Part shown: positions 16,109-23,839 of the stretch, piece after piece
How the letters are laid out: the number at the start of each line of letters is the position of its first letter
Position numbering within the stretch: position 1 is the first letter of the stretch
Origin: Ruegeria halocynthiae
Lineage (GTDB): Bacteria > Pseudomonadota > Alphaproteobacteria > Rhodobacterales > Rhodobacteraceae
NCBI RefSeq assembly: GCF_900106805.1
Contig: NZ_FNNP01000012.1
Coordinates: forward strand, 39,109 to 103,108
DNA: 64,000 nucleotides
Direction of reading: 5' to 3'
The notes under the pieces: model-generated
Seen by the model: the letters and a program-made list of their open reading frames with translations, nothing else
Databases searched by the model: none
What the model was told of the DNA's origin: nothing
Position numbers and translations under genes: made by a program

Positions 16109-17314
16109 ATGCGCAATCGTCCAGACAGCTTTTCCACACGTGCTATCCACCACGGATATGATCCGATGGAGAATGAAGGCGCATTGACGCCGCCGCTACA
16201 TTTGACGTCGACCTTCGCGTTTGAAACTGCTGAGGCAGGCGGGGAGATGTTTGCGGGCGATCGCGCCGGTCATATCTATTCGCGCATCTCGAATCCAACA
16301 TGTGATTTGTTAGAGCGCCGCATCGCTGTGCTTGAGGGGGCTGAGGCCGGATTGGCTTTGGCCTCCGGCATGGGGGCAATCACCGCTACGATGTGGACGC
16401 TTCTCGCCCCGGGTGATGAGGTCATTCTTGACAAGACCCTATATGGCTGCACGTTTTCGTTCATGCAGCATGGGTTGGTCAAATTTGGCGTTACCGTAAC
16501 CCATGTGGACCTGACAGACCCTGAAAATCTTACCGCGGCGATCAACGACAAAACCAAGGTCGTGTATTTCGAAACACCTGCCAACCCGAATATGCGCCTT
16601 GTCGATATTCAGGCTGTGTCGACCATTGCACACGCACAAGGCGCTTATGTGGTCGTCGACAACACTTATGCAACGCCTTACCTGACCCAACCGATCAAAC
16701 ATGGCGCGGACATCGTTCTACACTCGGCGACGAAATACCTTGGCGGTCACGGGGATGTTGTTGCTGGCCTGCTGGTTGGATCGGTGGAGCTGGTCTCGGA
16801 AATCCGCCTTTACGGTATGAAGGATATGACCGGCGCAGTCATGGCACCGTTCAATGCGATGCTTATCCTGCGCGGCCTCAAGACCCTTGAGTTGCGGATG
16901 GATCGCCATTGCAGCAGCGCTGCGACCATCGCTGAAATTCTGGAACACACTCATGGAGTGCAAAAGGTCTGGTATCCGGGGCTGCACAGTTTTGAGCAGC
17001 ACGATGTGGCCGAGCGGCAAATGTCCCAGTTTGGCGGTATGATAGCCTTTGAGTTGGACGGAGGTCTGGAAGCGGGACGGGTCATGATGAACAATCTGCG
17101 AATGATCACCCGCGCGGTATCGCTTGGCGACGCCGAGACATTGGTCCAGCACCCGGCCAGCATGACCCATTCCACCTATACGCCCGAAGAGCGTGCCATT
17201 CACGGGATCAGCGAAGGGTTAGTACGCCTGTCTATTGGGCTCGAAGGGATCGACGATGTGATCTACGATCTTGAACAGGCCCTGCCTAAACCCCTGATCC
17301 ACAGCGCAGCATAA
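16109..17314 (+). CDS. mdeA: L-methionine gamma-lyase
   Basis: This PLP enzyme (401 residues, Cys/Met metabolism family) should split L-methionine into methanethiol, ammonia and 2-oxobutyrate. The PLP lysine lies in HSATKYLGGHGDVVAG. The YGC motif (KTLYGCTFSF) supplies the tyrosine and the cysteine that mark methionine gamma-lyases (Tyr114/Cys116 in P. putida numbering), in contrast to cystathionine lyases. ATG 16109 follows GGAGCCACCCA and gives the family's normal length; an earlier ATG (16079) lacks a site. mdeB starts 12 bases downstream. Released methanethiol would link the locus to the organosulfur metabolism common in roseobacters. Confidence 0.88.
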   Translation: MRNRPDSFSTRAIHHGYDPMENEGALTPPLHLTSTFAFETAEAGGEMFAGDRAGHIYSRISNPTCDLLERRIAVLEGAEAGLALASGMGAITATMWTLLAPGDEVILDKTLYGCTFSFMQHGLVKFGVTVTHVDLTDPENLTAAINDKTKVVYFETPANPNMRLVDIQAVSTIAHAQGAYVVVDNTYATPYLTQPIKHGADIVLHSATKYLGGHGDVVAGLLVGSVELVSEIRLYGMKDMTGAVMAPFNAMLILRGLKTLELRMDRHCSSAATIAEILEHTHGVQKVWYPGLHSFEQHDVAERQMSQFGGMIAFELDGGLEAGRVMMNNLRMITRAVSLGDAETLVQHPASMTHSTYTPEERAIHGISEGLVRLSIGLEGIDDVIYDLEQALPKPLIHSAA

Positions 17315-17326
17315 AGAGAGGCCGTC

Positions 17327-19702
17327 ATGACCCAAGACCTCAAAACCATTGAACAACGTTTGTTGTGGCTGTCACACTGGATGATCCATCATGCGAACCA
17401 CATTCGCCCCAAGGCCGACGGCATCAAAGTTGGCGGACATCAGGCGTCATCAGCTTCGATGGTGTCAATCATGACGGCGCTCTACTTTCAAACGCTGCGC
17501 CCAGAAGACCGCGTGGCGGTTAAACCCCATGCCTCGCCGATCTTCCATGCGATCCAATATCTCATGGGGAATCAGACGCGCGAGAAGATGGAGAACTTTC
17601 GTGGCTTCGGGGGTGTACAAAGCTATCCATCCCGCACCAAGGACATCGATGATGTCGACTTTTCCACCGGCTCAGTTGGTCTGGGGGTTGCGATCACATC
17701 CTTTGCCTCAATTGTTCAAGACTACATTCAGGCCAAGTCATGGGGCAGCGATCAGAAGCTTGGGCGTATGATCGCGCTGGTGGGTGACGCAGAGCTCGAC
17801 GAAGGCAATATCTATGAGGCGCTGCAGGAGGGTTGGAAGAACGACTTGCACAACTGCTGGTGGATCATTGACTACAATCGGCAATCCCTTGACGGCGTGG
17901 TGCGCGAAGGCCTGTTCCAGCGGGTCGAACAGATTTTCGATGCATTCGGTTGGGATGTGGTTCGCGTCAAATACGGGGTTCTGCAACAGGCCGCGTTCAA
18001 AGAGCCAGGCGGCGACAAGCTGCGTCAGTGGATCGATGATTGCCCGAACCAGCTTTATTCTGCCCTGACCTTTATGGGGGGTGCTGTCTGGCGTGAACGC
18101 CTGATGGATGCCCTGGGCGATCAGGGCAATGTGACTGCGCTGATCAAGCGGCGCAACGACGATGAACTGGCCGCGTTGATGGAAAACCTTGGTGGCAACT
18201 GCGTCGAGACACTCGCCGATACGTTTGCCGCAATCGATCATGATCGCCCGGTCTGTTTCCTGGCCTATACGATCAAGGGCTGGGGGACACCGATTGCGGG
18301 CCACAAGGACAATCATGGCGGCTTGATGAGCAAGTCGCAAATGGCCGAATGGCAGAAATACATGGGTGTCGCTGAAGGTAAGGAATGGGACAAGTTTGCC
18401 ACAGTTGCGGACCCGGCAACCTTCCAAAACATGCTGAACAAGGCACCCTTCTTTGCCAAGGGCCGCCGCCGCTACACAGATGAAATCATAGATGTTCCGG
18501 AGATTGAGCTGTCTTCTGATCGCGAGATCTCGACCCAAATGGCGTTTGGCAAAATCCTGGACAACCTGTCAAAGGGCGACAGCCTGCTGGCCAAACGTAT
18601 TGTCACAACTTCACCTGATGTGACCGGCACAACCAACCTTGGCCCGTGGGTCAATCGCCGCAAACTGTTCGCGCGCTCGCATCAGGAAGATACCTTCAAG
18701 GCTGAAAACATCCCCTCGACCGCAAAATGGGAGTTTACGCCGGAAGGTCAGCATATCGAACTGGGTATTGCTGAAATGAACCTCTTTCTTTTGCTTGCTG
18801 CCGCTGGTTTGTCGCATTCTGTCTTTGGAAAAAGGGTCATCCCCATCGGGACGGTTTACGACCCATTCGTCTCGCGTGGCCTCGATGCACTGAACTATGC
18901 CTGCTATCAGGATGCACGGTTCATGATTGTTGGCACGCCGTCCGGTGTCACATTGGCCCCCGAAGGCGGCGCGCATCAGTCCATCGCCTCGCCCCTTATC
19001 GGCATGTCACAAGACGGGCTAGCGGCATTTGAACCTGCCTTTGCTGACGAACTGACGGTTATCATGGAATGGGCTTTTGCCCATATGCAAAAAGACGGCG
19101 AAGGCGATCCGGATGAACGCACTTGGTTGCGCGATGAAACCGGCGGATCCGTCTATCTGCGCCTGACGACCAATCCAATTGAACAGCCCGGCAAGCGAGT
19201 CGATGACGATTTTCGCCAGGGAGCAATCGATGGTGCTTATTGGCTGCGCAAACCGGGCCCTAATTGCGAAGTTGTAATCGCCTATCAGGGTTCCGTTGCG
19301 CAGGAAGCCATCAAGGCCGCCGGCCATATCGCACAGGGACGGCGTGACGTCGGCGTTCTCGCTGTGACATCAGCAGACCGCCTGAACGCGGGCTGGACGG
19401 CGGCGCAACGGGCGCGATCCAATGGGATCTGCGGCGCGGAGGCACATATCGAAGCATTGTTTGCTGGCTTGCCGCGCAACTGCGTTCTCATCACTGTCAT
19501 CGACGGCCACCCGGCTACGCTTTCTTGGTTGGGCGCGGTTCACGGGCATCAAACTATTCCGCACGGAGTCGAACACTTTGGCCAAACCGGGACAATCGCC
19601 GACCTGTATCGTCATTTCCGGATAAACGCAGATGCGTTGATACAATCCGCCAGTGAACTGTCGCACGGCCGCAAAATCCCGCAGATTGCTGCTATAGGAT
19701 AG
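17327..19702 (+). CDS. mdeB: Homodimeric E1-type 2-oxoacid dehydrogenase (MdeB-like, 2-oxobutyrate)
   Basis: This 791-residue thiamine-diphosphate enzyme is related to AceE, the E1 of the pyruvate dehydrogenase complex, but about 100 residues shorter. The ThDP/Mg motif reads GDAELDEGNIYEAL...IDYNRQSLDG, and the C-terminal domain holds GISHSVFG-like and SPLIGMSQDGL segments as in transketolase-fold E1 proteins. Following methionine gamma-lyase at 12 bases, it should decarboxylate the 2-oxobutyrate that MdeA produces, as proposed for P. putida MdeB. No E2 or E3 gene accompanies it, so it must borrow them from the housekeeping complex or act differently. The ribosome site is AAAGAGAGG. Confidence 0.85.
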   Translation: MTQDLKTIEQRLLWLSHWMIHHANHIRPKADGIKVGGHQASSASMVSIMTALYFQTLRPEDRVAVKPHASPIFHAIQYLMGNQTREKMENFRGFGGVQSYPSRTKDIDDVDFSTGSVGLGVAITSFASIVQDYIQAKSWGSDQKLGRMIALVGDAELDEGNIYEALQEGWKNDLHNCWWIIDYNRQSLDGVVREGLFQRVEQIFDAFGWDVVRVKYGVLQQAAFKEPGGDKLRQWIDDCPNQLYSALTFMGGAVWRERLMDALGDQGNVTALIKRRNDDELAALMENLGGNCVETLADTFAAIDHDRPVCFLAYTIKGWGTPIAGHKDNHGGLMSKSQMAEWQKYMGVAEGKEWDKFATVADPATFQNMLNKAPFFAKGRRRYTDEIIDVPEIELSSDREISTQMAFGKILDNLSKGDSLLAKRIVTTSPDVTGTTNLGPWVNRRKLFARSHQEDTFKAENIPSTAKWEFTPEGQHIELGIAEMNLFLLLAAAGLSHSVFGKRVIPIGTVYDPFVSRGLDALNYACYQDARFMIVGTPSGVTLAPEGGAHQSIASPLIGMSQDGLAAFEPAFADELTVIMEWAFAHMQKDGEGDPDERTWLRDETGGSVYLRLTTNPIEQPGKRVDDDFRQGAIDGAYWLRKPGPNCEVVIAYQGSVAQEAIKAAGHIAQGRRDVGVLAVTSADRLNAGWTAAQRARSNGICGAEAHIEALFAGLPRNCVLITVIDGHPATLSWLGAVHGHQTIPHGVEHFGQTGTIADLYRHFRINADALIQSASELSHGRKIPQIAAIG

Positions 19703-20361
19703 CAATAGCAGACATCGGCACTCCTTGCAGCATCGGTCACTTGGGCACTCTGCCGCCATTAGATCGATCGCAGAATTATCGTGCGACGCGTTCTCTACCA
19801 TTAACGGGCACGGCCCTTTGCCGACATTGGGCTCAGAAAATATCTAGCAGGGCGGCTTCCCGCAAGCGGCCACTCATGCGCTGCACAGTAATTCAGATAG
19901 GTTGATGGCCGCAATGCGGGGCAAAGCCGCCATCTGAAGTCGTCGGCTTTAGGTCTGCTTTGAGATCGACACGCCAGCTCACGGTCGAATTGCATGCGAA
20001 ATTGTCTGACTCCGTCCATCTGTTAACACGACCAGAATACATATGGCTTATGCATATCCAACAAATTGCGGCCTAAATAGCGAAATGTGATTACCAAATT
20101 TGAGCCTCAGATAGCCGTGGCAGAAGGCAACTTTGTCTTCGTCGCCTGAGATGCCACCGTCGGCGAGAAGTCCTGGGTTTTCTTCGACCTATGGTTGGTT
20201 GAGGACGAAATGATCGTCGAGCATAGGGATGTCGTTTCACCCACCCAGGCGGAAATGGCGAACGGGAACGGTAAGTTCTGATTTTAGGGGAGTATCGGTG
20301 GACCGGAATGGGCTGGCTCGCCAAGAAATTCGCCTGGCTCAGCACTTTGCGACAAAGCCGG
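19703..20361. other. Intergenic stretch with repeat remnants
   Basis: No coding frame is convincing in these 659 bases. CACGGCCCTTTGCCGACATTGG (19809-19830) and the following GC-rich stretch to about 19950 belong to the dispersed intergenic repeat family in poorer form. The remainder is uninformative; it separates convergent mdeB and the cyclase gene. Confidence 0.45.
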
Positions 20362-21384
20362 TTAATTTTTATCGGAAAGGCGCCAAACTGGTTGTTCACC
20401 AAAGCCTCGGATCATCTTCGCGCCCATATCTTCCATGTCGAACTCATCGTTGAGGATATGCGCAACGTCACCCTGTACCGTGATCTGCATGGGTTTGGAA
20501 AACTCCTGAAGCCTGGAAGCCAGATTAACCGCTGGTCCGAAAATGTCGTAGACGTACTTTTGAATTCCAACGACTGACCCCACAACGGAACCCGAAGCCA
20601 ACCCGATCCTGCACCGCCACTGGTGGGGGTGGCTCAGGTTTCGGCGGTTCAGATAGCGCACGAACCTTATCGCTGTATTGGCAATCGCCTTGGCGTGATC
20701 TGGGGTTGGGTCCGGCAAACCAGCGACGGTTATGTAGGCATCCCCGATCGTCTTGATACGTTCGCAACCAAACTGTTCACCGATGCGATCAAACGCGCTG
20801 TAGATATCGTTCAGTTCGGTGACAGTGACGCTTGGATCTTGCGAGGCGACCATCTCTGTGAACCCGACAAAATCGAGCATCAGCACCGACACCGGATCGT
20901 AAAGCTGAGGTGTCACGACTCCAAATGTTTTGTATTCTTCATAAACAGATCGCGGCATCAGGTTCAGCAGTAGTTTTTCCACCTGTTCCTTTTCCCGCTT
21001 CAACGCGCGCGTGTTGCGTTCGACCATCATCGAGTATGAATCGATCATCGACTCCAGCTCTTTGATGCGAGTGATATTCTGGCAGACAAGAACAAGCACA
21101 TCCTCATCTGCGACCGTAAAGTCGAGCGCGATGACCAACGTTCTGCGCTTTTTCTTGAAACTGATCTCTGACGTGTATCGCCGTGTCTCAAACAGGCTTT
21201 TTTGAACCGTAGTCAGATCCAGATCGGGAAAAAGCTGCTGCAGATGATCCGAATGATTATCGCCAATGAACCACTCGTCAAATGTGTCATTGCGGAAACC
21301 GAACTTCAGCGTTTCACGATCCAAAAGTGCAACGCCCACGCCAATCGCGCGCAGCAGCTGTTCATTGATGGCTTCTATAGTCAT
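20362..21384 (-). CDS. PAS-domain class III adenylate cyclase
   Basis: This soluble protein of 340 residues has a PAS-like sensor (about 8-105), a coiled-coil signalling helix (about 108-145, ESMIDSYSMMVERNTRALKRE) and a class III cyclase domain (about 163-335). Metal aspartates are D171 (LMLDFVGFT) and D215 (IGDAY). The substrate pair K211 and D280 is the adenine-specifying Lys/Asp combination, so cAMP is the expected product. It begins three bases after the truncated haemoglobin stop, so gas or redox signals sensed by the globin may feed into it. The architecture resembles haem-NO-associated cyclases, but no H-NOX domain is present. Confidence 0.88.
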   Translation of the reverse strand: MTIEAINEQLLRAIGVGVALLDRETLKFGFRNDTFDEWFIGDNHSDHLQQLFPDLDLTTVQKSLFETRRYTSEISFKKKRRTLVIALDFTVADEDVLVLVCQNITRIKELESMIDSYSMMVERNTRALKREKEQVEKLLLNLMPRSVYEEYKTFGVVTPQLYDPVSVLMLDFVGFTEMVASQDPSVTVTELNDIYSAFDRIGEQFGCERIKTIGDAYITVAGLPDPTPDHAKAIANTAIRFVRYLNRRNLSHPHQWRCRIGLASGSVVGSVVGIQKYVYDIFGPAVNLASRLQEFSKPMQITVQGDVAHILNDEFDMEDMGAKMIRGFGEQPVWRLSDKN

Positions 21385-21387
21385 GGC

Positions 21388-21747
21388 TTACCTAACAATC
21401 AGGGGACGGCGTTTGCCGAATTCCGTGACAACCGCGTCAATGTCTTCTGCCGCCACGTTGTGTTTTTCCAGAGCACCTTGCAACACTGCTTCAAGTTCAT
21501 CGAAATGGGCGTGCGTGATGTCCAGATGAGAATGCATGCGACGCAATTGGTCATCCGTATACGAAGCCGGACCGCCAAGAAGTGACGCAATAAATTTGGT
21601 CTGGTGGTCGACCATCCGGCTCATATCGACATTGTCAAAGAAGGGCCCGACCTCATCGTTTTCAAGAAGAATGTCATAGAATGAGATCACGATCTTGCTG
21701 ATCCTCGAAAAACCACCGTATTTCTCATAAAGTGTAGGTGCAGCCAT
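21388..21747 (-). CDS. Group 1 truncated haemoglobin
   Basis: This 119-residue 2/2 globin begins MAAPTLYEKYGGF, the usual TrHb N-terminus. Haem ligands fit the family: proximal His81 in DITHAHFDEL and B10 Tyr24 in ISFYDILL, the tyrosine that stabilises bound oxygen. ATG 21747 has a clear GGAAAGG site; a 22-residue longer frame has none and is non-homologous. It is followed after three bases by the PAS-adenylate cyclase, strongly suggesting a functional pair, for example oxygen or NO delivery, scavenging or sensing coupled to cAMP. The upstream methyltransferase gene, 99 bases away, may share the transcript. Confidence 0.88.
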   Translation of the reverse strand: MAAPTLYEKYGGFSRISKIVISFYDILLENDEVGPFFDNVDMSRMVDHQTKFIASLLGGPASYTDDQLRRMHSHLDITHAHFDELEAVLQGALEKHNVAAEDIDAVVTEFGKRRPLIVR

Positions 21748-21846
21748 ACTAAAACCTTTCCAAAACTGACTAATCGGACATGCCTGTCGCAAATCGTCAC
21801 TGCTCTTTCGCATAAAGCCAAAGAGCAGTGAGTGCGCGCAATACGA

Positions 21847-22677
21847 CTAGTGCCGCTGCGCGATAATCTCGGCATATTCCGATGAAATGCACAGCGTTTC
21901 ATTGGTAGAGATATCGAATGTCTTGATTAGCGCCATAATGTCATTACGCAGTGCGGCTTGTCCTTCTGTATCCAGAGCGTCAAAGGCCTTTTGCATGGGA
22001 CCGTAGAACGTTCGGAAGTACTCCAGAAAGTGTTCCGCTGATCTGTAACGGAACATGAAGTTCTTGCGTCTGAACGACGTAATATCACAATTAACACCGA
22101 GGGTGTCTTCGACCCAGTTCTGGCTTCCCCACAGAGCTGGCGATTGTACGCCAGCGGGTGGCGGCACATGCTTGCCAATTGTTTTGAACAACAGGCCGAT
22201 AAAACTCTCAGGTGTCCAGTTAGCCATGCCGATCTTGCCGCCATGTTTCACGACGCGCTGCAGCTCCGCTGCAGATTGCTGTTGATTTGGCGTGAACATT
22301 ACCCCGAACGTCGACACGACGGCATCAAATGACTGATCTTTGAAGGGCAGGTTTTCCGCATCAGCGACCTTGTAGGTGACAAATAGATCTTCTGCCTTGG
22401 CTCTCTGGCTGCTGGCTTCTAGCAGGGCCTCGACATAATCAGTCGAGGTGACATTGCAAAAGCGCCGCGCGAAGGCCAGTGTGGCGTTACCATTCCCGGC
22501 CGCAACATCAAGCACTTTGGCATCCGGCATCATATCCATGGCCTCGGCAAGTTCTTCGCCAGTGATCTGGAGCGTCACCCCAACTTTGCTGTAATCGCCT
22601 GACCCCCAAGCGACGTTTTGCTTGGCCTTGATTGAAGTGAAATCCGTTGTGGAATCGATTGCAGTTTGAATACCCAT
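21847..22677 (-). CDS. Class I SAM-dependent methyltransferase (UbiE-like)
   Basis: The 276-residue methyltransferase has SAM motif I in VLDVAAGNGNATLAF (about residues 55-70), an acidic strand-2 end and motif IV in FDAVVSTFGVMF, as in the Methyltransf_11/UbiE group. The N-terminal VAWGSGDYSKVG (about residues 24-35) is seen in relatives that methylate small molecules. The substrate is unknown. It lies between an alpha/beta hydrolase upstream and the globin-cyclase pair downstream, all on the - strand and probably one transcript from the promoter near 23.6 kb. Start is ATG 22677 after an AGAGGAACAAG site. Confidence 0.82.
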   Translation of the reverse strand: MGIQTAIDSTTDFTSIKAKQNVAWGSGDYSKVGVTLQITGEELAEAMDMMPDAKVLDVAAGNGNATLAFARRFCNVTSTDYVEALLEASSQRAKAEDLFVTYKVADAENLPFKDQSFDAVVSTFGVMFTPNQQQSAAELQRVVKHGGKIGMANWTPESFIGLLFKTIGKHVPPPAGVQSPALWGSQNWVEDTLGVNCDITSFRRKNFMFRYRSAEHFLEYFRTFYGPMQKAFDALDTEGQAALRNDIMALIKTFDISTNETLCISSEYAEIIAQRH

Positions 22678-22752
22678 TTCTTGTTCCTCTTGGCTGTTGC
22701 TAGCTTGACACCAGCGGTTGAATTCCTGGCTGCGACATAGCGTGCAGACGGC

Positions 22753-23592
22753 TTATGCAGCTTCCCGTTCCGGCCAGCTGATGTTAAGGACGGGCCGTTC
22801 TGCACTGGCCACGTGCTCAAGTATTCTCGAATTGGTCCACTTGGGCTGAAAAACCGGCGCCATGTGGCCTAGCTCTGGCAGCAATGCGATCCGTGCGTTT
22901 GGCAATGCCTTGGCGATAGCGACCGACACATGCTGGGTGATCTCAGGCGATTCCAGGCCGGTCATAACCAACGTGGGAACTTCGAGACTGGACAGATCCT
23001 TCAGCGTCCAGCTTTCAGCAAACCCGTTGGCAAAATCGGTCATGATTGAAACGATCTGCTGAGCGAAGCGGGTTTGAGCGGGAACGGGAAGCGCATCCCA
23101 GAACCCCTGTTCATTCCAGAAGTCCAGAAAATGACGCATCCCAGCTGCGGCGTCGCCATCTGCAGCCGCAGCCGTCACTACGCCAGATAGCAATTGGATC
23201 TGACTGAACAGTTGCCGACTGACCGAGTCCCCATGCTTGAGAAAATGAAAGGTCGCAGGTTCGTAGACAGTCAGGCTTTTCACAAGATCGGGACGCATCA
23301 GCGCGATCTTGATGGCGACACCTCCCCCATTGGAATGACCAACCAGATGTACGGCGCGTCCTATGGCCTCAATTTCCCGGATCACGGGGATTGCTGAAAC
23401 CGCCGCTCCTTTCTGTGTGAAGTCTCCGACCAGAGGGGCGCTGCCATAGCCGGGCAGATCGAAAGCATGAACTTCAAAGCGGCCTTCCAGATCCGCTGCC
23501 AACTGGCCCCATTGTCCTCCATTCGATGCAGAAGAATGTAACGCAACAATAGGTGCGTTTGTCGTTTCAGTAGGTTTAAATGAAATAGTCAT
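22753..23592 (-). CDS. Alpha/beta hydrolase
   Basis: The 279-residue alpha/beta hydrolase has nucleophile elbow VGHSNGGG (serine near residue 96), acidic residue in the VMTGLESPE region and histidine in LPELGHMAPVF, all consistent with an active enzyme. It is the first gene of the - strand group that contains the methyltransferase, globin and cyclase. Its start abuts the divergent promoter with TGTTTCA boxes. The substrate is unknown; haloalkane dehalogenase, epoxide hydrolase or esterase activity are all open. Confidence 0.82.
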   Translation of the reverse strand: MTISFKPTETTNAPIVALHSSASNGGQWGQLAADLEGRFEVHAFDLPGYGSAPLVGDFTQKGAAVSAIPVIREIEAIGRAVHLVGHSNGGGVAIKIALMRPDLVKSLTVYEPATFHFLKHGDSVSRQLFSQIQLLSGVVTAAAADGDAAAGMRHFLDFWNEQGFWDALPVPAQTRFAQQIVSIMTDFANGFAESWTLKDLSSLEVPTLVMTGLESPEITQHVSVAIAKALPNARIALLPELGHMAPVFQPKWTNSRILEHVASAERPVLNISWPEREAA

Positions 23593-23639
23593 CGTATTTA
23601 CCCAATTGCTTTAGCGATGGGCAATAACTGACCTTCCAA

Positions 23640-23820
23640 TGTTTCAATGTGATTTCTGAAAGCAGCGCAAAATGTTTCATTTGTAGCTATGTGAACCAGG
23701 TCACTCAACGTGCTATCCGCCTAGAATAAAAACATATTATCAACTGACACTGGAACGGAATCGCATACACTGAAACAATTGAAACACTAGGCTAGAATTT
23801 TGAAATGGCACTGAAACAAT
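23640..23820. promoter_or_regulatory. Repeated TGAAACA/TGTTTCA boxes in a divergent promoter
   Basis: Five copies of a heptamer lie between the hydrolase and the kinase gene: TGTTTCA at 23640-23646 and 23673-23679, and its complement TGAAACA at 23771-23777, 23780-23786 and 23812-23818. The longer CACTGAAACAAT is exact at 23768 and 23809. The 9-base direct spacing of two copies suits an OmpR-type regulator, such as the one encoded 2.2 kb downstream. Binding is inferred. Confidence 0.55.
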
Positions 23821-23839
23821 GATATCTTAAAAGTTCAGG

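Noticed and set aside
23640..23820. TGAAACA copies as a CRISPR array
   Set aside because: Seven-base boxes in both orientations with irregular spacing and no cas genes; they fit transcription factor sites.
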